A stretch of 40,913 nucleotides of DNA, taken from the NCBI GenBank assembly GCA_903772945.1, contig CAICTM010000977.1, forward strand, positions 1 through 40,913, written 5' to 3'. Position numbers and translations under genes: made by a program. Below the pieces are notes generated by a model. It did no database searches. It was not told the origin of the DNA and saw only the letters and a list, made by a program, of their open reading frames with translations. How positions within the stretch are numbered: the stretch's first letter is position 1; each line of letters starts with the position of its first letter. Source of the DNA: Seminavis robusta (Eukaryota; Bacillariophyta; Bacillariophyceae; Naviculales; Naviculaceae). Shown piece after piece: positions 1 to 9,534 of the stretch.

Positions 1-963
1 CCAGACAATGATCTATTGAGTCCTATGTTGGGCAGCTCCAGAAACTTGGATATGACTCACTATGGAAGAAAAAGTGACATCTTGGATTCCTCGGCATAAT
101 TTTGAAAGACAGGGAGAAAATGTTGAGCTTACTCAAAAAGGGCTCATCAATAAAGTCATCGAATATACTGGTATGTCTGACGCTAACAAGAAGCTTTCTC
201 CTGCGCACCGATCCTCTCGGAGCGACAAACTGGGGCCCCATTTGAAGAAGAGTGGAGCTATCCAGCTGCAGTTGGGATGCTTCTTTATATTGCGCGAACA
301 CTCGCCAGACATCACATTTAGTGTGCACCAAGGTGGACGATTCAGTCAAAATCCCAGGCATTCCCATGCTCAAGCAATCAAACGTATCATTCGGTATTTG
401 ATTGGCACAAGTGAACAAGGCATTTGTTTTAGCCCTAAACTTGATCAGGGACTTGATGTTGGGTCATGCTGACTTCGCCGGATTGTATGGATATGAGGAT
501 GAACAGGATCCTGTGTCCGTCAAGTCTCGCACTGGATTTGTCCTGACTCTGTTTGGGTGCCCTATATATCTGTCCAGCAAGCTACAGACTGAGGACTGAT
601 ATTACTTTGAGCTCCACTGCTGCTGAGTTTGTTGCCTTCAGCATGTCAATGAGGGAGCTGCTTCCATGCGAGCTTTGCTCAAAGAAAATGGTAGCAAACT
701 GAATATGCCGGTAATTACTGACAGTTCGTGCGCTTACAGTGTTCGAGGACAACCAAGGTTGCCTGTCTCTTGTGAATGTTCCAAAATGTCTGCGCGCAAC
801 AAGTATTTGGCATTGAAGTATCACTTCTTCAGGTCCAATATCGGGAGTCGAAGGGCATCGTGCTAAGTATATTCCGACTCTGGAACAACGGGCCGACATT
901 TTCACTAAGGGTCTTCCGGCTCCACAGTTTGCTGTCATTCGGAAGCTCCTCATGGGATGGTAA
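1..963 (+). pseudogene. Ty1/Copia polyprotein remnant (end of RT plus RNase H)
   Basis: This is the C-terminal part of a Copia polyprotein, cut by the window edge. In several frames it shows the end of the reverse transcriptase, the connection region (VELTQKGLINKVIEYTGM; then PDITFSVHQ and RFSQNPRHSHAQAIKRIIRY), the RNase H start (DADFAGLYG) with VKSRTGFVLTLFGCP, a post-catalytic SSTAAEFVAFSMSMREL, and the tail (RADIFTKGLP) ending in a TAA at 961-963. Frameshifts near 210-270, 450-470 and 590-850 and several stops make it non-functional. The upstream RT palm, integrase and gag would lie outside the window. A 3' LTR should start soon after 963, but I could not delimit it. Family assignment is sure; subfamily is not assigned. 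Confidence 0.9.
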
Positions 964-1234
964 TTTACCTCAGCACTTTCTGGGACTCTCTCCTATGTGT
1001 TCTTGCTACAGCTTCATTTCAGCTGTAAGGAGTGCGACGGGATACAGCTTACAATTCAGCTTACAGCTTTACAATTAGCAGGCTTATTCTAGAAAATAAT
1101 CAATAACTGCTCACACTTATTTGGAAATACAAACTTTACATCTCTTAGATCCTTAGACTAGTCAATGCACAATGGTATTGTCGCACCTCTTAATCGTATC
1201 CTTCTCTGATATTGCTAAGAATCAAATGTGCGAT

Positions 1235-1291
1235 AAAAAGGGGGACCAGAGGTGAGATAAACCATTATTACCTCACCTCGGTCCCCTTTTT
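1235..1291. repeat. Imperfect inverted repeat (about 20-bp arms, 15-bp loop)
   Basis: The left arm at 1235-1256 (purine-rich, with GGGGGACCAGAGGTGAG) is complementary to the right arm at 1272-1291 (CTCACCTCGGTCCCCTTTTT), apart from one bulged T and one missing C. The loop is 15 bases. The right-arm core recurs once at 4538-4554. It could be the termini of a small degenerate MITE, a hairpin RNA or a regulatory site. Confidence 0.6.
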
Positions 1292-1478
1292 GACCCAATT
1301 TCCTATAGTAAAACAGTACTCTTTTTTATTCTTGGTCACTTCGACTAACTTCAACCGACCCAATAAAGATTTAAGGCAACTTCCTTAGCCTCGTGTCGAT
1401 TGAGCGACTCCAATCCTTACGAGTCTCTTTTTCGCACCTAATTTCTATCGTATCATGTGTTACGTGACCTTCAACTCC

Positions 1479-1563
1479 ACGCCTAATTTCAATGGCATCA
1501 ACTTTTATTCAATGGCATCAACTTTTTAGAACGCCTACTTTCAATGGCATCAACTTTTTAGAA
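1479..1563 (+). repeat. Short direct repeats of a 19-bp word
   Basis: The word TTCAATGGCATCAACTTTT occurs at 1488-1506, 1508-1526 and 1540-1558. The first and third copies are preceded by ACGCCTA(A/C)T and the last two are followed by TAGAA, so the ancestral unit was about 30 bp and the middle copy is shortened. Confidence 0.85.
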
Positions 1564-1610
1564 GTGCCCAAATACAGACCAACAGACCTTTCGATCAATC
1601 ATAATCTGAA

Positions 1611-2184
1611 ATGACCAAACCAACTGACCCACCTGCCAAACTTGTAGTGAATGATACCAAAGCTTCACAATGGAGTTTCTTGTTATCATCTACCTTCGTC
1701 AACGGGTCAACCATTGACTGCCTCTCAAGCATATCCTGTGCTCTCTACATCATGTTTGCAATCTGCAACGATGACACTGGTAACCGCTACATCTTTGGAT
1801 TCATCAAAACTACCCGCCGCGTCCGTGTCAGCATGATGAAGAAAACCATCGAACCAGCCATATTCAATGTATGTACGCTCACAGAAGTATCGGACACACT
1901 AATCAAGATTTTGATGGAGCCCTGCCTTTGTCTCAGAGTTCAGAGATGCAAGCTCAGCACATTTTGGCAACTTCCGAAATGATATAGCCTCATTCAAAGA
2001 GGAAGCCGAAAAACACCCGATAAACCGATTGAAAACAACCTACTCTAAACTGTTCGCCCTTTATTCTAAGGTCTTGCTTCCCTACATGAAAGCACAAGAA
2101 GATTCAATACAATTGCACTGTAAAATGATGGAATGGACCTGCGAAAAACTCAAAAACCCTAAGAATGTCGCCACCCACAATTAA
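1611..2184 (+). pseudogene. Frameshifted ORF of unknown function
   Basis: An ATG at 1611 opens a reading frame that ends at 1982. From about 1920 a coding-looking stretch moves to the next frame and runs to a TAA at 2184. The joined reading passes from SDTLIKILMEP into FVSEFRDASS and then a helical, Lys-rich tail (HPINRLKTTYSKLFALYSKV, then EDSIQLHCKMMEW). A single extra C in GGAGCCCTGCC near 1918-1923 would explain the shift. I do not recognise the protein. Its place beside Copia debris and its basic, helical tail would fit a Gag-like or other mobile-element protein, but that is a guess. It could also be a decayed host gene. Confidence 0.4.
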
Positions 2185-3430
2185 GCACCAATGAAAGTTG
2201 AACACCTCCCTGAATTCTATTGATATTGCCATACAGGCAAAATGGACTTCAACAACATGCTAAAAGTAGACAAAACAGGATGCCTGTATACCAGAACCAT
2301 TGGCAATCATAATTCATGGCCTTGCAGAAAGTGTACATCTAGACATCCTATTTACACGTAGAGACATCAGGTTCAGGGTTAGATTGGAACGCATGAAATT
2401 TAGCGTTATTACAACGCTAGGGGAGCCACTGAGGAGCATGGAATTTTGTAATAAATTTATTTTATTGGAAGAAAAGGGTTACAGATAAAGAAAGAGAAAG
2501 CAATGGAATCCTGCATAAAAAACGTAATAAAGTAGCTAGCTAGACAGCGAGATAGAGCACCATGTCGTGTTGACAAAGCACAATCCTACTATTTTACTAT
2601 AGATTCGCACAGTGTTTTGCATGCACGGTACGGAATTCCTTTTCGCAGGCCTATGCAGCATTGGCCAAATCGTGGTTTGGTAAATCGGTACAGTACTTTA
2701 TATAGTAATTGAACCTATGCGGGATTCGAACTCAAGATTTTATATCTAGGATGACACCTTATAAGAATTCGTGAGTTCACCTGTATATAGATTCATACAG
2801 CTAAACATATAGTCAAAGTATCTAGGAGTGCAAAAGCGCTTCTTTGCAGGATTCGAACTAGCGTCCTTATATCTTTAAGTAACTGGTGAAATCATTTCCT
2901 GCATAGGCATATGTAAACGTGGCGGTTGAAACATACATCGAGTGTTCTTTCGTGTTCCGTGTAATCGCCAAACACAACATGAATTCTGCATAGAGCGACT
3001 ACGGATAGTAAAACAGTAGCAACTCGTGATTAATCTTTTAGGTAGATTCGTACAGTTCTTTGTATAGCGAACAATGCTATGCAGGATCCAAATTTCATAG
3101 CTTGTGTCTATTGTTTCCCTAGTAAGAAAGTGACATTGTTTTTCCTGCATAGGCGTTAGTCAGAGCGCCCTCGAAGATATATGCCTGAATTTCGAATCTT
3201 GCATTGAAGATATCTTATAGTAATAGAGTACTTTTCAATAATCTCTAACACATGTTAGACTCCCTGAAGGGGTAATAAAAAGGAAGGAATAATTTTAAAT
3301 ATTTTCAATCCATGGTACAAACATATAGTAAAATAGTAGAATTGTGGCTTGCGCACATGAAATCTTACTCCCTGTGTTGGTCTTAGTGACGCAACTCTGT
3401 GTAGGTTTAGTAGAAAAGGCTTAAGTAAAT
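2185..3430. other. A+T-rich intergenic stretch with degenerate repeats
   Basis: No gene is supported. The stretch carries a dispersed, degenerate repeat (see 2602-3115). A short open frame at 2300-2488 has no coding character. Confidence 0.5.
2602..3115 (-). repeat. Degenerate dispersed repeats containing a B-box-like sequence
   Basis: Read on the minus strand, related blocks carry a word like AGTTCGAATCC(C/T)GCA (plus-strand GGATTCGAACT around 2714-2730 and 2848-2862, and a decayed GGATCCAAAT around 3083), followed after 25-60 bases by ACTAT(A)TA and then CTGTACGAATCTA-like sequence (plus-strand GATTCGYACAG at 2602-2612 and 3044-3054, with variants near 2683 and 2790). AGTTCGAATCC fits the RNA polymerase III B-box consensus. 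This suggests tRNA-derived SINE fragments, but no full tRNA fold is present and the copies are poor. Confidence 0.35.
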
Positions 3431-3475
3431 CCTTCACAATTAAACGGGTGAGAGACTGAGATAAACTCCTCAGTG

Positions 3476-4298
3476 TCATGCCGTGCAATAGACATACCCG
3501 CAATCTGTGACAACAACAAGAGCGCCATCGTCGAATCCTTTCAAACAGATGCAACAGACTTTATCTATAGTATCAACAAGCAGGCGAACAGGTTTGCTAT
3601 TGGTCAGCATGGCAAAGTTTAAAAAATGAGAAAGAAAACGACCCGTCTCGGTCTCCCGTAGAGATCCATGCCCTCGAACCTTCAACATAGAGTAATAAAC
3701 ATTCTTGATAGATTCATTAGAAAGACTCCGTATTGAGTCAGCAACCTAATAATAAAACTTGTAAAATAAGCCTGCAGAATTCTAAAACAATTTACATCTA
3801 AAATGCCAAGGCAGCACGCAATGTGTCCATCTGCTTCTGGGATACACCGCCCTCCGTGATACGATTGATAACCTCCCGAACCAGACCTCCCGAACCAGAT
3901 CTCCTCCCCATTGGAAACATTCATCGGGAACATCCCCTCCTCCGTGCTATCGAACCTTCAACATAAAGTAATGAACTGTCACGCCCAAAGCAGAACCGAC
4001 CGATCTAGTGAAGACCCAACACTCAGCATCGACATTAGCCCGCCACTGACCTCCAAAACTATGGTCCCCTCTCAGAAGACGGCATCTGGAATAGCTCATC
4101 GTCGATCTCTCCCGCAGTAGCATAACGAATCCTAGCGGCTGTCGGAGAAATCTTGGCCTTGATGCGTATAGCCCTCACCCTCATCTTGAAGAAAAAATGT
4201 GACATCCCAGAAAGTCGTGGAGGAGGTCGTGGAGAGATCTCACCAGGAAACATTTGAAGTTTACCTGCATCAGAAAGTAATTCCGCTAGTGAATACAA
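3476..4298 (-). pseudogene. Broken RING-finger protein gene
   Basis: The clearest exon-like piece is 3745-3476 on the minus strand, preceded by a splice-acceptor-like ATTATTAG. It reads SNESIKNVYYSMLKVRG and later VCCICLKGFDDGALVVVTDC, then GYVYC and a stop two residues later. This is the start of a C3HC4-type RING (C-x2-C, then C-x-H-x2-C), but the His ligand is Tyr and the next Cys pair is lost. Upstream, 4298-4059 is an open frame with a Lys/Arg-rich helical part (MRVRAIRIKAKISPTAARIR). A segment like VYYSMLKVRG recurs around 3945-3985 and runs into a stop, so part of the gene was duplicated before decay. An active RING E3 ligase is unlikely. Confidence 0.45.
3872..3899. repeat. Exact 14-bp tandem duplication
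   Basis: CCTCCCGAACCAGA occurs twice head to tail (3872-3885 and 3886-3899) inside the broken RING gene. A slippage or double-strand-break repair scar is the simplest reading. Confidence 0.9.
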
Positions 4299-4893
4299 TA
4301 ATTAACAATGCAGTCTTAGTTGCCAAGACCGATACCGGTTAACACTTCAACTAGTTAGACGTAATCCCAAACACTCCCTAGCAGACAACTTGAAATATTA
4401 TTGTTATTGATGGCCTGCGGCAGGCAAAAGATGATAGCCGCTCATAGCGAAGCGTACTAGTCGTACTATCAACTTGGTAATTAATTAAGGGAATAACCGC
4501 CAAACTCATCCATGCATCACCTAGAAGGATTTTAACCACCTTGGTCCCCCTTTTGCCTCAATGGAGGCCATGAGGGCCTTCACCTCCCCATTGGCGAAAG
4601 CAAGGTTATCATACTGGAAATTCCTCTTTATAGCTACCAGCTAGCTAGCTAGTAGTAGGAAACGACCAGAACCAAGCTTCAAAGAAAAGGTATGATGCAG
4701 CTTACATGGCTTATTAAACTCAAAGTGCGTACGTGGTGACCCACAACGCAACGAGGAAAACCACTTCCACCCATCAAGAGGTTTGCTGTTGGCTTTGATG
4801 TATGTGAAGACAAATGCATAGCTGGCTAGATGATTGCCAAGAACAATTCAATACCCACCATTTACATCACTCTCTCCATACAAGCATACAGCA
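4299..4893. other. Intergenic region and upstream region of the zinc-ribbon/RRM gene
   Basis: No coding signal. It contains CTAGCTAGCTAG at 4641-4652, a CCTGCGGCAGG palindrome near 4415, and a sequence like the right arm of the 1235-1291 hairpin at 4538-4554. The promoter and 5' UTR of the following gene must lie here. An in-frame ATG at 4834 precedes the chosen start, but using it would add 20 residues in front of the hydrophobic signal peptide. Confidence 0.5.
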
Positions 4894-5667
4894 ATGAAGT
4901 ATCAAGCTCAACAAGTTTGCGCACTGCTGTTACTCGCAGCTGCTTGTTGTCTGTCAGGAGTTGATTCTTTTGTCGTCCCTGCTACCTCATCAACAAAAAC
5001 CATAACCCACACTACCAGGAGCACCGAGTTGTATTCAGATGCGCCGGCCAACCAACAATCCCAGTACGGGAAGGACTTGGCAATGCCAGCCACATATGTT
5101 CGTTGCGGTCGTTGCCAAACACATTACGCGTTGAAAGACGACGATCTGGGCCCTAGAGGCAAGGGACGGTACGTCCATCAATTGTGGGCAAAGACTGCCT
5201 GTACTAAGACTTGCTGTACCGGTTCCATCTAACTCACCATTTTACATGTATGTTTTCTATGGAAACACAGCCGTTTGGAATGTTCCATCTGTGGCCATAG
5301 CTGGTTTCAAAGCCGTGATCGAATCATGACCATGAAAGAGGGTTTTGAGATGGTGGAACGGCCACAATACGAGATTGACCGCGTCATGCTCAACATCAAA
5401 GAAAACAAGGCTCCAAACTTTTACGGAGACTTCAAACTCTATGTTGGGAATATTGCCTTTGAGTGTGTGGAGCAAGACATTTATGAGGCATTTAGCAAGA
5501 TTGGTTCGGTGGGAGATGTTTCTCTAGTCAGGGATGACATTGGGAGAAATCGAGGATTTGGATTTGTTACCATGCGAACAGCAGAACAAGGAGAAGCAGC
5601 CATGGCCGAATTGGATGGAACCGAGATTAAAGGACGCAATATTGCTGTCAGGCCTTCCAACAACTAA
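4894..5667 (+). CDS. Plastid-targeted zinc-ribbon plus RRM RNA-binding protein
   Basis: Two exons, 4894-5168 and 5271-5667, with a 102-bp GT-AG intron (phase 2), give 223 residues. Residues 1-25 form a signal peptide (LLLLAAACCLSGVDS) followed at 26 by FVVPATSS, the Phe-first transit-peptide start typical of diatom plastid preproteins. Residues 68-103 form a zinc ribbon with C71-x2-C74 and C96-x2-C99 and the pattern VRCGRCQTHYAL...LECSICGHSWFQ, which resembles the bacterial MJ0042-type finger. The intron falls inside this finger. Residues about 147-220 are one RRM with RNP2 (KLYVGNIAF) and RNP1 (RNRGFGFVTM). The protein probably binds RNA in the plastid (mRNA stability, splicing or editing); that role is inference from the RRM. 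The start at 4894 puts the signal peptide at the N-terminus. Confidence 0.88.
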
Positions 5668-6278
5668 CTCTACAATGACACGCAAAAAGAACAATTGACA
5701 GACAACAACAATCTGCAAACAGTAAAGTGCCATCTCAAGCCACTCCATGCACTACTGCTACAAGATTTGACTTAAAAGGTTCCAAGTGCAAAGGTACATC
5801 CATGGAACATGCAGTAAAAGTCCAATCCACTAACTAACTATAGCGACTCTATGGCCAGCCCTGCCCCAGTTCAACGGAACAAGCAATTATTGTTTTGTCT
5901 GGGCGTGTAACGTATCGTGACAACAAATACATCCTGGCTGCGGCGGGCAAAAAGGAGAGTTCAAACTGCTGGAAAATACCAGGTTGTTCGAAGCGGGAGA
6001 AAAGCACAAATCTTTTCTCCCGAAGTACAGGAGCAAGGCTCAACCGTGTTCAAAAGTTGTCCTCAGACGGCCATGCTAAAGGAAAGTAGTTTCATATTCG
6101 TTTGCCTCTTGATAGATCTCAAGTTCTTCCAACAACTTCCAAGTGTCGAAAAAGATCATGGGGGTAGTAAAATGTCTACCTTAGATTTATATATGCAAGC
6201 ACAGCAACCTTTTTCGTGCGAGAATGTTCAATGTCAAAAACTGACAGGAATACAGTGTATCAATCACTCCACCAGGCT
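5668..6278. other. Intergenic region between convergent genes
   Basis: It lies between the 3' ends of the zinc-ribbon/RRM gene (+) and the CPFC membrane protein gene (-). A 159-codon open frame starting at 5917 (+) runs into the opposite-strand gene and has no domain or coding bias that I can see. Nothing else is recognised. Confidence 0.5.
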
Positions 6279-7226
6279 CTACTTATTGTTGCCGCCGCCA
6301 ATGACAAAGTTTGCGACAGGACCTGCAGCGGCGTTCACCATGGCAGTGAAAGCAGCGCTAACCAATCTCCAGTACAACTCATCTTCTTCCTTCTGAGCCT
6401 TTTGAGATAGAACTGCCACCATTGTTTCGCACTGGGTAACGTACTGCGCCATTGCCTTTTCAGCCTGTCTGTCTGACACAGCCTTGCCAAGGAAAAAGGC
6501 CCCGAAGGCCATGGCAAAGCAGACCACTGTAGCCACCAAGATAACTCTGGTTTGGTTGGCCGAAGCAACGAAATCTTGACTTTGCTTCTTTTCCTTGGAC
6601 AATTTCCATTCGAGGTCCCTTTCGCGGTAACAAAAGGGACAGGCAACTCTTTCTGGTTGCACATTCTGAATGCCAAACGCCGTCCCAGATTCACTCACAG
6701 TGTTCTCGTCCGGATGATAATGAGAGGACTGTTTCTCCTTCCGCGTAGAGTGTGTTCTTTTTGTCTCTTTGAGTCCACTCATGGCCACTTCGGCCATGGT
6801 TGGTGTGAACGAAAGCGCATCCGACGGGACAGTTGCCAATTCTGACAAGGGAATCTTGGCGCCTGATAATACATGTAGTTGTGGTCTGCCCCTGCCACTA
6901 TTATTGGTTTGTTCCTGCTGCCGACAAAGCACTGCTGCTAGCCTCGCACTGGCCGATACGTTCTGCCGCACTACTTTGGAGGACAAAGAATCAAGGATAG
7001 TCCCCCCGCAGCTTTGGGCGTCATCTTCTTCCGTCAAGTCTTCCATGAACGTGTCATGGTAGATGGATGTCGTACTAGTACTGGCAGAATCATCATCACT
7101 GTAGGACGACGCCGCAGTGAAACATTCGGTGGTGCTGGTCTTCTCGTTGCTAGCTCTTTGGACTTTTGTGGATTGATCCATGCGACTGGAAAAGGATTCA
7201 CCCAGAGATGAAGACAATGCAAACAT
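6279..7226 (-). CDS. Single-pass membrane protein with a CPFC motif, function unknown
   Basis: A single exon of 315 residues that I do not recognise. The N-terminal about 190 residues are Ser/Thr-rich and acidic (SSYSDDDSASTSTTS around 40-54), so probably disordered and cytosolic. Residues 192-200 read ERVACPFCY, half of a zinc-binding or redox pair with no obvious partner nearby. A charged helix (about 200-218) leads to one transmembrane helix at 227-250 (VILVATVVCFAMAFGAFFLG), then a helical Glu/Gln-rich stretch (252-287) and a second, mildly hydrophobic segment (288-310, AAFTAMVNAAAGPVANFVIG). A second ATG at codon 16 (MDQSTKV) could be the real start. It is divergent from the LamG-like gene, with 298 bases between the two starts. 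Confidence 0.75.
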   Translation of the reverse strand: MFALSSSLGESFSSRMDQSTKVQRASNEKTSTTECFTAASSYSDDDSASTSTTSIYHDTFMEDLTEEDDAQSCGGTILDSLSSKVVRQNVSASARLAAVLCRQQEQTNNSGRGRPQLHVLSGAKIPLSELATVPSDALSFTPTMAEVAMSGLKETKRTHSTRKEKQSSHYHPDENTVSESGTAFGIQNVQPERVACPFCYRERDLEWKLSKEKKQSQDFVASANQTRVILVATVVCFAMAFGAFFLGKAVSDRQAEKAMAQYVTQCETMVAVLSQKAQKEEDELYWRLVSAAFTAMVNAAAGPVANFVIGGGNNK

Positions 7227-7524
7227 ACTGTTGGAGATCTATTTATAATGATAAGCAATAGATATTGTATTGCCAAGGAGCTGATGTTCAACTGACTCTC
7301 TTGGACTGAAGTTTTTATGCTAAAAGTGCCACATGGATCTTCGAAAGGATCTTTTTGTTGTCTCAGTCTTGCCATTTCAGCAGGCTTATCTTTGTGTTGC
7401 CAGACACCAGACACAAAACCAGAGGCTAAAACGTCAAAGACTCAGCATGCTATGGGGATGAGAAGATGAAAAGTGTTGTTCCTGTTGACCACAATCATGT
7501 CCAGTTCGACCCCACAAGTAGAAC

Positions 7525-9534
7525 ATGCGGTGCAAATCAATGTTATCCCTTGCCGCATTGATGGCTTTCTTCTTCCCGAGAGTTTTGGGGCAAGAAATCC
7601 CTCTGTGGAGACACCGGTTCCCGGACGCAGACTACGGTACAAACTTGTATCGAGCTACAAATGCCACAGAAAAAGGTGGATGGGCTACCCATATCTACTC
7701 ACAGCTTCAAGCATTCTCACCAAACGATGACTTTTTCCTGTTGATTGAAAATGGCAACTACGTTGTCCGGCGTCTCGCAGACCATGAACTCGTCTTCTTC
7801 GGAGACGAGTGGAATGCCCCTCGCTGGTATCCTCGTCGGAATGCATCCATCATCCACTATGATTCCAATGCCGATACAGCTGTTCGAGTTCTTCTAACAG
7901 ATGTTGAAACTACAGAGATCACCACCTGGTTCAACTTCCCAACACAGTATGAAACTGTGCTCAACAATCCTTCTTTTGATGAAGTTTCAATGGACGCCAG
8001 ATGGATTGCAGGGGCCGTTCTACAAAATGACGGTACCACCGTGATATTTTCCTTGGATCTGGTCAACAACGCGCTTGCGGTGGAACTTGGTGTGGAAAGC
8101 TATCTCTATCAGAGTGGAGTGTGCCAACGAGACCCCATCTATGGAGTGATTCACCCTGACTGGATTGGTGTCTCGCCCCTGGGCAACTATTTGATGGTCC
8201 AATGGCCGAGGGACGGGACCACGCGCTGCAGTGGCCTGGAAAGCTACAACATTTCAAGTGGAGAATACCTAGGACACGCCTACGAAGGCCATCAGCATGG
8301 TGACCTAGGTGTCAGTGACGATGGATTGGAGTTTTTCATGACAACCACATTCGCGTCTCCAGAAGACAACAATCTACCCGGTCTTGTGATACACACATTG
8401 CCAGGCTTGATCAGTGCAGAGGAGTCCGTTCCGTTCGTATTCCTTCGGACCATCCCGTGGGGAGATGGCTGGCACATCAGCTGTCGAGGGCCGCCGGGCA
8501 TTTGCGCGGTTTCAACATCAGAGACGATCGACGACAGCTACCACAAAGAAGTTTACCTGCAATTCATCAACGGGACAACAATACATCTCGCAAAGCATCA
8601 GTCAAGTGAGTGCGGCTACTGGGTGCAGCCCAGAGCATCAATCTCTCGCGATGGAGAGTATGTCGTCTTTGCTTCTGACTGGGCCGCAGAAACTGCCGTG
8701 AACAGCTGCCCTGGTTCCAGCGGATATGGCGATGGAGAAGCTTTCATCATCGAGACCAATCTCTCGGCCAGCCTCATGGAGCTTCCATCAATTGACGACC
8801 TCATTGTGCCGGGAGACGGGCCTGGTCTTGCTTCTCTGGAATCGATCCCCATCGAGGCCAAAGCGAACAATAGCGCCGTCGTCGCGGCAACGGGCGATGG
8901 AGCCATACGATTCCAGGCCAGCTTTGACAGCCTGGAATCCATCTTGTCCTTGGGAGCAGTGACGAATCTCAATGAGCTGGACTTTGTAACGGGGCGTGAA
9001 GGTGATGCTAACTGTGCGCGCTTCCAGGGGTCGTCCAGTGTCAGCTTTCCGATTGTCACGACTAGTGCTGATGGCACCCGCCATCATAATATTGACTTGA
9101 ACCAGGGGTCTCTCTCATTCTGGTACAAACCAAGCTACGCATCAGGGGAGGATGATGTTACGCATTGTTTGCTGCTGGTAGGGGCAATGTATGACCCGCC
9201 TTCCATGGCAATAGCGGAGGCTGATGCACTAAAACTGAGATTCACAGATGCCAACTGGGAATCAGTTTCTGTTCAGGGGGCCTGGAGGGCCCCTCTTTGG
9301 TCTTCTAATGAATGGGTCCTCATCGAGGCCCTTTGGGATACTTCAGAGACACCCGGCACAACCAACTTGGCCATCTTTGTGAATGGAGCACAAATAGCGG
9401 ATGTCACAGGTGCTGCCGAATTGAACCTGGGCCCAGTGGAAGATCTTGGATTCATCCGAGTGGGCGCCTGCGATGAGGCAGGCACTTTCTCCGCCAATGG
9501 GCTGATCCAAAACTTGATGATTCGCTCAAGATAG
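7525..9534 (+). CDS. Secreted protein: propeller-like N-terminal part plus LamG/ConA-like C-terminal domain
   Basis: A single exon of 669 residues. Residues 1-22 are a signal peptide (MLSLAALMAFFFPRVLG, cut before QE), so the mature protein is extracellular or in the secretory system. Residues about 30-430 hold repeated beta-strand units with motifs such as SMDARWIAG, GVSPLGNYLMVQWP, GVSDDGLEFF and SISRDGEYVVFASDW, the style of WD40/TolB-like propellers. Residues about 459-669 read like a concanavalin A/laminin-G-type sandwich (LNQGSLSFWYKPS, NEWVLIEALWD, LAIFVNGAQIADV, GLIQNLMIRS). Several N-glycosylation sequons (NAT, NAS, NIS, NGT) fit secretion. A carbohydrate- or surface-binding role in the cell wall or mucilage is inference. 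No catalytic motif is visible. The lack of introns in this long gene is notable beside its spliced neighbours. Confidence 0.8.
   Translation: MRCKSMLSLAALMAFFFPRVLGQEIPLWRHRFPDADYGTNLYRATNATEKGGWATHIYSQLQAFSPNDDFFLLIENGNYVVRRLADHELVFFGDEWNAPRWYPRRNASIIHYDSNADTAVRVLLTDVETTEITTWFNFPTQYETVLNNPSFDEVSMDARWIAGAVLQNDGTTVIFSLDLVNNALAVELGVESYLYQSGVCQRDPIYGVIHPDWIGVSPLGNYLMVQWPRDGTTRCSGLESYNISSGEYLGHAYEGHQHGDLGVSDDGLEFFMTTTFASPEDNNLPGLVIHTLPGLISAEESVPFVFLRTIPWGDGWHISCRGPPGICAVSTSETIDDSYHKEVYLQFINGTTIHLAKHQSSECGYWVQPRASISRDGEYVVFASDWAAETAVNSCPGSSGYGDGEAFIIETNLSASLMELPSIDDLIVPGDGPGLASLESIPIEAKANNSAVVAATGDGAIRFQASFDSLESILSLGAVTNLNELDFVTGREGDANCARFQGSSSVSFPIVTTSADGTRHHNIDLNQGSLSFWYKPSYASGEDDVTHCLLLVGAMYDPPSMAIAEADALKLRFTDANWESVSVQGAWRAPLWSSNEWVLIEALWDTSETPGTTNLAIFVNGAQIADVTGAAELNLGPVEDLGFIRVGACDEAGTFSANGLIQNLMIRSR

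Larger units (their letters stand above)
964..1610. other. Non-coding stretch downstream of the Copia relic
   Basis: No convincing coding signal. It begins with short direct repeats of CAGCTTACA-type sequence (about 1008-1075) that may be the start of a decayed 3' LTR. It also contains an imperfect hairpin (1235-1291) and three copies of a 19-bp word (1488-1558), annotated separately. Confidence 0.5.

Noticed and set aside
2714..2862. tRNA genes suggested by GGATTCGAACT
   Set aside because: No acceptor stem, anticodon arm or A box can be assembled around the B-box-like words.
5917..6396. A 159-codon plus-strand frame between convergent genes
   Set aside because: It overlaps the 3' end of the CPFC protein gene and shows no motif or coding composition.
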